DNA of 36,406 bases from Bacteroidales bacterium. Lineage in GTDB: Bacteria > Bacteroidota > Bacteroidia > Bacteroidales > UBA4417. How positions within the stretch are numbered: position 1 is the stretch's first letter; each line of letters begins with the position of its first letter. The translations under genes were made by a program, and so were the position numbers. Location: assembly GCA_030654075.1 (NCBI GenBank), contig JAURYB010000177.1, positions 1 through 36,406 on the forward strand. The letters run 5' to 3'. Shown in pieces: positions 25,489 through 33,675 of the stretch. A model generated the notes under the pieces. The model saw only the letters and a program-made list of their open reading frames with translations, had not been told where the DNA came from and did no database searches.

Positions 25489-25520
25489 CTTGTTTATACA
25501 ATTTATTACATGTAATTTCG
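25489..25520 (+). promoter_or_regulatory. putative promoter of the sensor cluster
   Basis: CTTG (25489-25492) and TAATTTCG (25513-25520), 20 bp apart, are one-base variants of the Bacteroidota TTTG / TAnnTTTG pair. They lie 70 nt before the first gene of the cluster. Confidence 0.4.
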
Positions 25521-25592
25521 CCGTCTGAAGCCAGAATAACTCATCAAACTGTAACACACTCATTTGCTTATCATTAAATCGTAAATATCAAA

Positions 25593-25937
25593 ATGAAATT
25601 AAGAGAAGTTGCAGCAATACTCAATGCTGAAGTGGTTTGCGGACATACAAAGCTCGAAAGAGATGTACAGGCTGTATTTGCTTCGGACCTGATGAGCGAT
25701 GTGTTGACTATTGATAGTGAAAAATTACTACTTTTAACCGGGCTTGTAAACATTCAAACCATACGTACCTCTGAAATGTCGGATATTAAAAACATTGTGC
25801 TTGTACGGAATAAAAAAGCCAGTCCGGAAATGATTGCGCTGGCTGAAGAAAACAGGATTGTAATCATGCAATGCAGCTATTCCATGTACAAAGCATCTGG
25901 ATTATTATTTCAGAATGGTATAAATCCTGTTTACTAA
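25593..25937 (+). CDS. DRTGG-domain protein, hydrogenase-associated
   Basis: 114 residues, one small alpha/beta domain like the DRTGG domain found beside CBS domains and in phosphotransacetylase N-terminal regions. Visible family features are the LNAEVVCG start, the ASDLMSDVL turn, a central ILVRNKKxSPEM-like strand (NIVLVRNKKASPEMIALAEENRI) and the YKASGLLF helix. It is a paralogue of the protein at 27733. No catalytic residues are evident, so a nucleotide- or ligand-sensing or scaffold role is inferred. First gene of a six-gene tight cluster. Confidence 0.75.
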   Translation: MKLREVAAILNAEVVCGHTKLERDVQAVFASDLMSDVLTIDSEKLLLLTGLVNIQTIRTSEMSDIKNIVLVRNKKASPEMIALAEENRIVIMQCSYSMYKASGLLFQNGINPVY

Positions 25938-25949
25938 TTCAAAAACCTG

Positions 25950-26369
25950 ATGCGATTTGAATACACTATAGAAGCAGGAAACTTTTCCAAAGCCGGCGAT
26001 GCTTCAAGTAGTTTTAAGAAAATATTAAAGCAACTCAATGTTGATCCCCATATTATCAAGCGGATTGTAGTATCTCTTTACGAAGGGGAAGTAAATATTG
26101 TAGCTCATGCCAAAGGAGGCAAAGTAATTTGTGATGTGGATACTAGCCGCGTAACTATCCAACTAATTGATGTTGGCCCGGGGATACCGGACATTGCAAA
26201 AGCTATGCAGGCTGGTTATTCAACCGCATCGGCTAAAGTCCGCGAGATGGGATTTGGAGCAGGAATGGGTTTACAGAATATTAAAAACAATGCCGACGAA
26301 CTGATCATTAAAAGTGAAGTGGGTGTCGGAACACAGCTTACAATTATTGTAAACCTGAATAAGGCATAG
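25950..26369 (+). CDS. RsbT/RsbW-like GHKL ATPase
   Basis: 139 residues, a single HATPase_c domain. The N-box is SLYEGEVNIVAHA (Glu and Asn present), the G1 box is DVGPGIPD, and the G2 box is MGFGAGMGLQNI. This is the build of anti-sigma factor/serine-kinase proteins of the RsbT/RsbW type, which phosphorylate partner proteins on Ser/Thr or bind them. No sigma factor or STAS partner is next to it; the likely partner is a protein of this cluster. 12 nt after the first DRTGG gene and 2 nt before the sensor gene. Confidence 0.85.
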   Translation: MRFEYTIEAGNFSKAGDASSSFKKILKQLNVDPHIIKRIVVSLYEGEVNIVAHAKGGKVICDVDTSRVTIQLIDVGPGIPDIAKAMQAGYSTASAKVREMGFGAGMGLQNIKNNADELIIKSEVGVGTQLTIIVNLNKA

Positions 26370-26371
26370 CG

Positions 26372-27721
26372 ATGGACAGCAAACATTTTCATCATGCATT
26401 AAAAATTAGTGACGAAATCTGTATCGGATGTTCGCACTGCATGACTGTTTGCCCAACTGAAGCTATCAGGGTGCGGAATGGCATAGCAATATTATATGAA
26501 AACCGTTGTGTTGATTGTGGAGAGTGTTTCAAAGCCTGCCCGGTAAGTGCCATTTTTATTGACCAGGATGACTTCAAGCGGATTCAGGCTTACAAATATC
26601 GTATCGCACTGGTTCCGGCAGTATTTTTCGGACAATTTCCCGATGAAGTATCACAAAATCAGATTTATACTGCCATACTGGCAAATGGATTCACTCATAT
26701 TTATGAAGTAGAAATGGGTGTTGAGTTACTTTTGGATGAAGTAAAGTCCTATGCAAAATCACATCCCGAAAAGAAACCGCATATTTCATCCTTCTGCCCT
26801 GCCGTAATAAGATTAGTACAGGTAAAGTTCCCTGCATTGGCAGAGAATATAATGCTGTTAAAACCGCCTTTGGATATTACCGCTTTATATTGCCGCAAAG
26901 AACTTACCGACCAGGGAATTAATCCTGCTGAAATCGGTGTTTTTTATATCACTCCTTGTGCTGCCAAAATCGCAGCCATCAAGAGCCCTGTTGGCGAAGA
27001 CTATTCCATGATTACAGGCGTAATCAATATGGATACGCTGTACAATAAAGTATATAAATTTATCAGGACCGACCGCTCAACCCATCCTCCCGTTATACCT
27101 AAAAAACATCTCTCGAAAACTGCATGGCAATGGACACTTACACACGGTGAAGCTTCGCATGTTCCGGGACGCAGCCTTGCCATCGACGAGATCCATAATG
27201 TAATTGAATTTCTCGAAAAGATCGAAAACGACGAAATCGGTGATATTGATTTCCTTGAACTTCGTGCCTGTGACGAAAGCTGTGCCGGTGGTGTGCTTCT
27301 TTCGGCCAACCGTTTCCTGGTTGCTGAACGGCTAAGATCCTATTCGCCATTAGCAAAAGATGAGATATCAGAAAAAGGCAGCATCCAGGCATATAAAGAT
27401 TATTTGTTACGCAGGATAAATATCCAGGCGATAAATCCGCGCAGCATGATGAAACTGGATGAAAACATGGAAGAAGCCATGCGTAAAATGGACAAATCGA
27501 GCCAGATGCTGCAATGCCTACCTCTTACTGATTGCGGCGCATGCGGATCACCTAATTGCCAGGCATTTGCCAATGATATTGCTCTTGGAGAAGCCGATAT
27601 CAGGCAATGTATTTTTATACAGAAGAACCGCGAACAAACCGGTGAACTCACACCAGATGAATCGCTCGAAATGCTGAAAAGCATCTGGGGAAATGATAAG
27701 TTTTTTTCAAACCGTAAATAA
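26372..27721 (+). CDS. degenerate [FeFe]-hydrogenase-like Fe-S sensor (HydS/HsfB-like)
   Basis: 449 residues. Two N-terminal [4Fe-4S] sites (C17/20/23/27 and C46/49/52/56) precede a hydrogenase large-subunit-type domain. H-cluster motifs are altered: L1 reads SSFCPAV (C142), so the residue before the retained cysteine is Phe and the final Trp is Val. L2 reads TPCAAK (C196). L3 reads ACDESCAGG (C300, C304). All four cubane ligand cysteines thus remain. The C-terminus adds another [4Fe-4S] domain, C388-x2-C391-x4-C396-x16-C413. It lacks the small-subunit-like tail. A sensory rather than catalytic role fits; PAS and PP2C domains of other sensory types are absent here. Confidence 0.85.
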   Translation: MDSKHFHHALKISDEICIGCSHCMTVCPTEAIRVRNGIAILYENRCVDCGECFKACPVSAIFIDQDDFKRIQAYKYRIALVPAVFFGQFPDEVSQNQIYTAILANGFTHIYEVEMGVELLLDEVKSYAKSHPEKKPHISSFCPAVIRLVQVKFPALAENIMLLKPPLDITALYCRKELTDQGINPAEIGVFYITPCAAKIAAIKSPVGEDYSMITGVINMDTLYNKVYKFIRTDRSTHPPVIPKKHLSKTAWQWTLTHGEASHVPGRSLAIDEIHNVIEFLEKIENDEIGDIDFLELRACDESCAGGVLLSANRFLVAERLRSYSPLAKDEISEKGSIQAYKDYLLRRINIQAINPRSMMKLDENMEEAMRKMDKSSQMLQCLPLTDCGACGSPNCQAFANDIALGEADIRQCIFIQKNREQTGELTPDESLEMLKSIWGNDKFFSNRK

Positions 27722-27732
27722 CCAACACTGAT

Positions 27733-28068
27733 ATGCAGGTTAAAGATATTATTACAACATTGAATCTGACAGTTTTCGGCGGAAGCCAGGGTTTGGCTCA
27801 TGAAATTACAGGCGGCTATACTTCTGATTTACTGAGTGATGTAATGGGACATGCTGAAAACGGAAAAATCTGGATTACATTGCAAACACATAAGAATGTA
27901 ATTGCGATAGCATCCCTCAAGGATTTAGCTGCAGTAATTCTGATTAAAGGATTGGAACCCGACGCCGATATGCTCGCACAAGCCGAAGAAGAAGGAATCC
28001 CTGTTTTAGGAACTACTGACCAGGCTTTTGAAACAACCGGAAAATTGTTTAACCTGCTAGTCCGCTAG
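27733..28068 (+). CDS. second DRTGG-domain protein
   Basis: 111 residues, a paralogue of the gene product at 25593: the same length, a YTSDLLSDVM turn, a hydrophobic AAVILIKGLEPDADMLAQAEEEGIPVL strand-helix, and the TTGKLFNLL end. It ends 2 nt before the PHP gene, so translational coupling is likely. Function unknown. Confidence 0.75.
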   Translation: MQVKDIITTLNLTVFGGSQGLAHEITGGYTSDLLSDVMGHAENGKIWITLQTHKNVIAIASLKDLAAVILIKGLEPDADMLAQAEEEGIPVLGTTDQAFETTGKLFNLLVR

Positions 28069-28070
28069 AA

Positions 28071-28808
28071 ATGAATATATACCGGGCAGATCTGCACATC
28101 CACACAGTACTTTCACCTTGTGGAGACCTGGAGATGAGCCCGGCAAATATAATAACGAAAGCCCTTGAAAAAGGCCTCGATATAATTGGAATAACCGATC
28201 ACAACTCAACAAGGCATTGTAAACTGATACGGAAACTGGCTGAAGCCGCAGGAATATTTGTACTGATGGGAGCCGAAGTTACCACCCGCGAAGAAGTCCA
28301 TTGCCTAACGTTCTTTGAAAATGATGATCAATTGTCAGAATTCCAACTTTACCTGGAAAAACACCTCCCTCCTATCCCAAACAATACTGAAAAATTCGGT
28401 TACCAGGTTGTTGTTGATGAAGATGAACAGATAATCGATGAAATTGAGTTTCTGCTTCTTACAGCTCTCGATCAGTCTATAGAACAGATTGAGCAAAAAG
28501 TGCATGCATTGGGAGGAATATTTATCCCGGCGCACATCGACAGGCAGAGTTACAGCATTATCAGCCAGCTTGGATTTATTCCGGCTGATCTGATGATTGA
28601 CGGCATTGAAATTTCAGCCAATTGCAGCGTTCAAAGTATTGTCCCATTTCTTGGTAAAAAATCAGAAAGTACAATCATCAGGAATTCGGACGCTCATTAT
28701 GTGGAAAATATTGGCCAAGCATTTTCTACCTTCGAAATGGCGCATCGCACTTTTAATGAAGTTATATTTGCCTTGCATGGTATTATGGGACGTAATGTAA
28801 CAATCTGA
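28071..28808 (+). CDS. PHP-domain metallo-phosphoesterase
   Basis: 245 residues, one PHP domain. Metal-binding residues are in place: H9 and H11 (DLHIHT), D43/H44 (ITDHN), E69 (GAEVTT), H77 (EVHCL), H155 (PAHIDR), D207 and H209 (SDAHY). PHP enzymes hydrolyse phosphoesters such as histidinol phosphate, nucleotides or protein-linked phosphate. In this cluster, between a DRTGG protein and a kinase-type ATPase, a phosphatase acting on a protein or small signal is a reasonable guess, but the substrate is unknown. Confidence 0.88.
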   Translation: MNIYRADLHIHTVLSPCGDLEMSPANIITKALEKGLDIIGITDHNSTRHCKLIRKLAEAAGIFVLMGAEVTTREEVHCLTFFENDDQLSEFQLYLEKHLPPIPNNTEKFGYQVVVDEDEQIIDEIEFLLLTALDQSIEQIEQKVHALGGIFIPAHIDRQSYSIISQLGFIPADLMIDGIEISANCSVQSIVPFLGKKSESTIIRNSDAHYVENIGQAFSTFEMAHRTFNEVIFALHGIMGRNVTI

Positions 28809-28811
28809 TTA

Positions 28812-29357
28812 ATGAAAGACTTAGCACTCCATATACTCGATATACTGCAAAACTCGGTGACGGCTGGTGCTACTCTGGTTAAACTTCAGATTGAAGAAAT
28901 ACCGTCTAAGGACGAATATCTTGTAAAGCTCATTGATAACGGCAAAGGAATGGACGCTGAAATGGTTCAACAAGTAACTGACCCTTTTTTTACCACCCGA
29001 ACAACCAGAAAGGTCGGACTTGGCTTACCTTTACTGAAACAAAACGCTGAACGCACCGGGGGAAGTATGACAATTCAATCTGAACCGGGTAAAGGAACTG
29101 AAGTTGATGTTAAGTTTATCTTCAGCCATATCGACAGGCTTCCTACCGGCGATATTTCCGGTACTCTGGCACTAACCGTTTCATCGTATCCTGCAATTGA
29201 TTTTATCTATACGCATAACACGCCAGATGGCACATTTATTTTCGATACATTCGAAATAAAGGAAACCTTAGGTGACTTACCAATAAACAATCCACAAGTA
29301 ATCGCTTTTATGAAAGATTTAATCAGCGATAATCTGAAAGAAATAAAAGCATCATAA
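28812..29357 (+). CDS. histidine-kinase-type GHKL ATPase without acceptor domain
   Basis: 181 residues. The N-box ALHILDILQNSVTAGA, G1 box DNGKGMD, F-box/G2 region DPFFTTRTTRKVGLGLPLLK and GKGTEV are those of histidine kinase catalytic domains. There is no HisKA helix with a phospho-acceptor His and no transmembrane part. The last 75 residues are an extra, unassigned domain. It must act on another protein, or be a switch ATPase. Last gene of the cluster. Confidence 0.85.
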   Translation: MKDLALHILDILQNSVTAGATLVKLQIEEIPSKDEYLVKLIDNGKGMDAEMVQQVTDPFFTTRTTRKVGLGLPLLKQNAERTGGSMTIQSEPGKGTEVDVKFIFSHIDRLPTGDISGTLALTVSSYPAIDFIYTHNTPDGTFIFDTFEIKETLGDLPINNPQVIAFMKDLISDNLKEIKAS

Positions 29358-29632
29358 TAACTCGAAAAGAAATTTAGGTTCTATGAAGAATTGAAAGGGA
29401 TTAGATTTTGAAAGGTCAGAAGACGGAAGCTAATGGTAAATGATATTTCACTCTCCGAATTGAAAATACGTTGAAGAATGTTAATTGACTTACAATATGC
29501 TGCTTATATCTGATAAAATAGTTTTGAGGGGTACTTCCGACTTCCGTCTTCTGACTTCCGACAATATAATTTTACCCTCTAAATTAATAATAAAACCGAA
29601 ACTTATTACTAATTATAAAAAATCAAAATAGA
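29358..29632. other. gap before hydrogenase locus 2
   Basis: 275 bp without a gene. It holds a heptad pair (listed). A TAATTTTA sequence (29567-29574) is a poor -7 candidate; no convincing promoter for locus 2 was placed. No T-rich terminator after the ATPase gene was found. Confidence 0.5.
29416..29560. repeat. heptad inverted pair (unit ACTTCCG)
   Basis: The right arm 29533-29560 is four 7-base units in register: ACTTCCG, ACTTCCG, TCTTCTG, ACTTCCG. The left arm has two units, CAGAAGA and CGGAAGC (29417-29430). TCAGAAGACGGAAG (29416-29429) is exactly complementary to CTTCCGTCTTCTGA (29541-29554). Confidence 0.8.
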
Positions 29633-30031
29633 ATGAGCAAAATCATATCATTAGCTGATTTAAGAAACATTAAAGCCAATATAGAGGCTAAAATGAGTCT
29701 TCGCGAGAGAAGCGAAACACCTGACAGCATGGTACAGATCAGGGTTGCCATGGCTACCTGCGGCATCGCATCAGGAGCCAAAATAGTAATGGACTACCTG
29801 ATTTCTGAACTTGACAAGCGCAACATCCCTGCCATCGTTACACAAACCGGCTGCATGGGATATTGCTATGCTGAACCAACCATCGAAGTAACCCGTCCGG
29901 GCCACCAGCCTCTTGTATTTGGATTTGTGGATTCGAAAAAAGCGGATCAGATCATCGAAAAATACATTAAAAACGGCGAACTGCTCGATGGCATTATCCC
30001 TGTGAACTACGAAAATATTGAAGGCAAGTAA
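29633..30031 (+). CDS. HndB-like [2Fe-2S] thioredoxin-fold subunit, locus 2
   Basis: 132 residues. The order start MSKIISLADLRNIK, then VRVAMATCGIASGAK and TQTGCMGYCYAEP, matches HndB of NADP-linked tetrameric hydrogenases as I know the family. Only three of the four usual cluster cysteines are visible (the first pair reads TCGIASG), which seems normal for HndB-type proteins. It is the first gene of the locus 2 operon and probably docks on HydB. A simple ferredoxin role is the alternative. Confidence 0.82.
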   Translation: MSKIISLADLRNIKANIEAKMSLRERSETPDSMVQIRVAMATCGIASGAKIVMDYLISELDKRNIPAIVTQTGCMGYCYAEPTIEVTRPGHQPLVFGFVDSKKADQIIEKYIKNGELLDGIIPVNYENIEGK

Positions 30032-30051
30032 TAAATCCTGGAGGAAATAAG

Positions 30052-31845
30052 ATGACACAATTCAAAATGCACCTGCTGGTGTGCGGAGGAACCGGCTGCA
30101 GGGCTTCGGAAAGCGAAAAGCTTTTTCACAACCTCAAGCATGAAATCCTTGAAAAAGGGCTGGAAAACGAAGTTCAGGTAATTACAACCGGATGTTTCGG
30201 TTTCTGCGAAAAAGGGCCGATCGTAAAGGTTATGCCTGATAACACATTCTATACACAGGTTAAACCGGAAGACGCAATGGAAATCATTGCCGAACATGTG
30301 ATCAAAGGTCGCCAGGTTCATCGTCTTTTGTACGTTAATCCTGAAACCGAAAAACATGTTGCGGATTCGAAGCATATGGGATTCTACCGTAAACAGTTGC
30401 GAATCGCTTTACGTAACTGCGGATTTATAGATCCTGAGAATATTGAAGAATACATTTCGCGCGACGGATATGCTGCTTTGGCTAAATGTCTTACCGAAAT
30501 GACACCCGCCCAGGTGATTGAAGAAATGAAGAAGAGCGGTCTGCGCGGACGCGGAGGCGGCGGTTTCCCGACCGGGCTTAAGTGGGAAATTACCAGCAAA
30601 AGCCAATCTGATCAGAAATATGTGGTGTGTAATGCCGACGAAGGTGATCCCGGCGCATTTATGGACCGTTCAATCCTTGAAGGCGATCCTCATTCGGTAA
30701 TTGAAGCAATGGCTATTTGCGGATATTGTATTGGCGCATCAAAAGGTATCGTTTATATCCGTGCTGAATATCCTCTGGCAGTTGAACGGCTTAAAATAGC
30801 CATGAAACAATCCGTAGAATTTGGTTTGCTTGGAAAAAATATTTTCGGAACTGATTTCGGTTTCGAAATTGATATCCGTTACGGCGCCGGAGCATTTGTT
30901 TGCGGTGAGGAAACCGCGCTTATCCATTCCATGGAAGGCCTACGCGGAGAACCTACCATCAAACCTCCGTTCCCAAGTGTTTCAGGTTATCTCGAAAAAC
31001 CAACCAACGTTAATAACGTTGAAACATTTGCCAATGTTCCTGTAATTATCAATAAAGGAGCTGAATGGTTTGCTTCCATCGGAAGTGAAAAGTCAAAAGG
31101 AACAAAAGTATTCGCACTCGCTGGAAAAATCAATAACGTAGGGCTTATCGAAGTACCTATGGGAACAACGCTTCGCGATATTATATTTGAAATCGGCGGT
31201 GGTATTAAAGACGGAAAGAAATTCAAAGCAGTTCAAACCGGCGGACCATCAGGTGGTTGTTTAACCGAAAAGCACCTTGACATAAAAATTGACTTCGATT
31301 CGCTCACAGCCGCAGGTTCCATGATGGGATCAGGCGGAATGATTGTGCTTGACGAGGATGACTGTATGGTTTCCATCGCTAAATTCTACCTCGATTTTAC
31401 TGTTGAAGAATCCTGCGGAAAATGTGCTCCCTGCCGTATCGGCAATAAGCGTTTGAACGAAATGCTGGAGAAAATCTGCGACGGCAAAGGAACCATGAAA
31501 GACCTTGACCTGTTGCGTAACCTGAGCCATGTTATTAAGGACACTTCGCTTTGCGGATTGGGACAAACATCTCCAAACCCGGTACTCTCAACCATGGACA
31601 ATTTCTACGATGAGTACTTAGCGCACATCGTTGATCATAAATGCCCTAGCGGACAATGTAAAGCGCTGCTTCAGTATGTAATTGAAGCCGAAAACTGCGT
31701 AGGATGTACTGCCTGTGCCCGCAACTGCCCTGTTAATGCGATTGCCGGCGAGCGTAAAGGTGTTCACGTAATTGATCAGTCAACCTGTATCAAATGCGGT
31801 GCCTGCCTCGAGAAATGTAAGTTCAACGCAGTGTTTATCAAGTAA
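30052..31845 (+). CDS. hydB: full-length NADH/flavin subunit of [FeFe]-hydrogenase (HydB/HndC), locus 2
   Basis: 597 residues. The N-terminal thioredoxin-like [2Fe-2S] domain has C11, C16, C48 and C52. The NuoF core has GRGGGGFPTGLKW (166-178) and GAGAFVCGEETALIHSMEGLRG, then the [4Fe-4S] cysteines in SCGKCAPCRIGN and LCGLGQ. A KCPSGQCKAL motif leads into a C-terminal 2[4Fe-4S] ferredoxin (C549/552/555/559 and C579/582/585/589). This is the architecture of electron-bifurcating HydB/HndC subunits, which couple NAD(P)H and ferredoxin to H2. A clear Shine-Dalgarno (GGAGG, 30040-30044) precedes the ATG. Confidence 0.95.
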   Translation: MTQFKMHLLVCGGTGCRASESEKLFHNLKHEILEKGLENEVQVITTGCFGFCEKGPIVKVMPDNTFYTQVKPEDAMEIIAEHVIKGRQVHRLLYVNPETEKHVADSKHMGFYRKQLRIALRNCGFIDPENIEEYISRDGYAALAKCLTEMTPAQVIEEMKKSGLRGRGGGGFPTGLKWEITSKSQSDQKYVVCNADEGDPGAFMDRSILEGDPHSVIEAMAICGYCIGASKGIVYIRAEYPLAVERLKIAMKQSVEFGLLGKNIFGTDFGFEIDIRYGAGAFVCGEETALIHSMEGLRGEPTIKPPFPSVSGYLEKPTNVNNVETFANVPVIINKGAEWFASIGSEKSKGTKVFALAGKINNVGLIEVPMGTTLRDIIFEIGGGIKDGKKFKAVQTGGPSGGCLTEKHLDIKIDFDSLTAAGSMMGSGGMIVLDEDDCMVSIAKFYLDFTVEESCGKCAPCRIGNKRLNEMLEKICDGKGTMKDLDLLRNLSHVIKDTSLCGLGQTSPNPVLSTMDNFYDEYLAHIVDHKCPSGQCKALLQYVIEAENCVGCTACARNCPVNAIAGERKGVHVIDQSTCIKCGACLEKCKFNAVFIK

Positions 31846-31862
31846 CGAAAGGGGAATAAACC

Positions 31863-33635
31863 ATGGAAATGATCAATATAAAAATAGACAATAAAGATAT
31901 AAAGGTAGCCCCCGGGACTACCGTACTGGATGCTGCAAAATCCGTTGGAATTAAAATTCCGACGCTTTGTTACCTCCATCTTCATGATTTTAACATCACG
32001 AACAAACCGGCAGGTTGCCGTATTTGTGTTGTTGAGGTGAAAGGCCGCCGTAACCTTGCACCTGCCTGTGCAACGGATTGTTACGAAGGCATGGAAGTTA
32101 ACACCCACAATATCCGCGTACTCAACAGCCGTAAAACCGTTCTGGAACTCATCCTTAGTGATCACCCGACTGATTGCCTTATTTGCCCGAAAAGCGGAAG
32201 CTGCGAACTGCAGACGCTTGCCCAGGAAATGGGAATCCGACAGATTGAATACCAGGGAGAACAGTCACATTATAAGGAAGATACATCACCGGCTATCATT
32301 CGTGATGTGGATAAATGCATTATGTGCCGCCGCTGCGAAATGATGTGTAACGACGTTCAGACTGTTGGTGTACTTTCGGCCGTAAACCGTGGATTTATGT
32401 CAGTTGTAGCTCCAGCCTTTGAAATGAACCTCGACCACAGCGTTTGCACATACTGCGGCCAATGTGTTGCCGTTTGCCCAACTGGCGCTTTAACTGAAGT
32501 GGATCATACCAACCAGGTAATCCGAGCCCTGGCTGATCCTTCGAAAACCGTTATCGTTCAAACTGCACCAGCTGTACGTGTTGCTTTGGGCGAAGAATTC
32601 GGAATGGAGCCAGGCACAAGAGTAACAGGCAAAATGGTTTCTGCCTTAAAAAATCTTGGTTTTGATTATGTATTCGATACTGATTTTGCTGCCGACCTTA
32701 CCATTATGGAAGAAGGTACCGAATTACTCGACCGCATCACACGCCATCTGAAAGGTGACAAAACCGTAAAACTTCCAATTTTAACATCCTGCTGTCCGGG
32801 TTGGGTTAATTTCTTCGAACACCAGTTCCCTGAAATGAGCGATATTCCATCCACAGCACGTTCGCCCCAGCAAATGTTTGGTGCTATCGCAAAAACCTAT
32901 TTTGCAGATAAATTAGGCATTAAACGCGAGAACCTGGTTGTGGTTTCTATTATGCCTTGCCTTGCAAAAAAATATGAATGCCAGCGCGATGAGTTTGCAA
33001 CCAATGGCAATCCGGATGTTGACTTTGCCGTATCCACAAGAGAACTGGCTCACCTCATCAAACAGGCTAATATCGATTTCAATATTTTACCTGACCAGGA
33101 TTTCGATAAACCAATGGGTGAGTCAACCGGTGCTGCTGTGATTTTTGGAACCACAGGCGGAGTTATCGAAGCTGCAGCTAGAACAGCCTATGAAATTTTC
33201 ACCGGTAAAACGCTGGAAAAAGTTGACTTCAAACAATTGCGGGGAATGGAATGGATACGTGAAGCAACCGTTGATTTTGACGGAACGCCAATAAAAATTG
33301 GTATCGCTCACGGTTTGGGAAACGCCCGCAAACTTTTACAGGATATCAAAGACGGTAAATCCGAATTTCATGCAATCGAAATCATGGCTTGTCCAGGTGG
33401 CTGTATTGGTGGTGGTGGACAACCGCTTCACCATGGAGATACAAGCATCCTGATGGCTCGTCAGAAAGCAATTTATAGCGAAGATTCCGGAAAAGCTATA
33501 CGAAAATCGCACGAAAACCCTTATATCCAGACGCTTTACGCTGAATTCCTTGGCAAACCGATGAGCGAAAAGGCGCATCATTTGCTTCACACGCATTATT
33601 TTGATAAGAGTAAACCTGTCGAAATTGACGAATAA
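31863..33635 (+). CDS. hydA: [FeFe]-hydrogenase catalytic subunit (HydA/HndD), locus 2
   Basis: 590 residues, colinear with the locus 1 HydA. [2Fe-2S] (C36, C52, C55, C69); His-Cys3 site (H101, C105, C108, C114); two [4Fe-4S] (C152/155/158/162 and C195/198/201/205). The H-cluster motifs are canonical: TSCCPGW (C310, C311), IMPCLAKKYE (C366), EIMACPGGC (C510, C514). It should be fully active in H2 turnover. 17 nt after hydB. Confidence 0.96.
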   Translation: MEMINIKIDNKDIKVAPGTTVLDAAKSVGIKIPTLCYLHLHDFNITNKPAGCRICVVEVKGRRNLAPACATDCYEGMEVNTHNIRVLNSRKTVLELILSDHPTDCLICPKSGSCELQTLAQEMGIRQIEYQGEQSHYKEDTSPAIIRDVDKCIMCRRCEMMCNDVQTVGVLSAVNRGFMSVVAPAFEMNLDHSVCTYCGQCVAVCPTGALTEVDHTNQVIRALADPSKTVIVQTAPAVRVALGEEFGMEPGTRVTGKMVSALKNLGFDYVFDTDFAADLTIMEEGTELLDRITRHLKGDKTVKLPILTSCCPGWVNFFEHQFPEMSDIPSTARSPQQMFGAIAKTYFADKLGIKRENLVVVSIMPCLAKKYECQRDEFATNGNPDVDFAVSTRELAHLIKQANIDFNILPDQDFDKPMGESTGAAVIFGTTGGVIEAAARTAYEIFTGKTLEKVDFKQLRGMEWIREATVDFDGTPIKIGIAHGLGNARKLLQDIKDGKSEFHAIEIMACPGGCIGGGGQPLHHGDTSILMARQKAIYSEDSGKAIRKSHENPYIQTLYAEFLGKPMSEKAHHLLHTHYFDKSKPVEIDE

Positions 33636-33675
33636 CCAGGGAAAATCAGCTAAATAATTTTAAAGAAAAACCGTT

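Larger units (their letters stand above)
25277..25592. other. 316-bp regulatory gap between locus 1 and the sensor cluster
   Basis: No gene. It holds the terminator of locus 1, a 24-bp perfect palindrome and a candidate promoter (each listed). A perfect odd dyad, TTGTTTAACAA (25457-25467), lies between the palindrome and the promoter; it loosely resembles half-size Rex-type sites, but this is only a resemblance. Confidence 0.6.
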
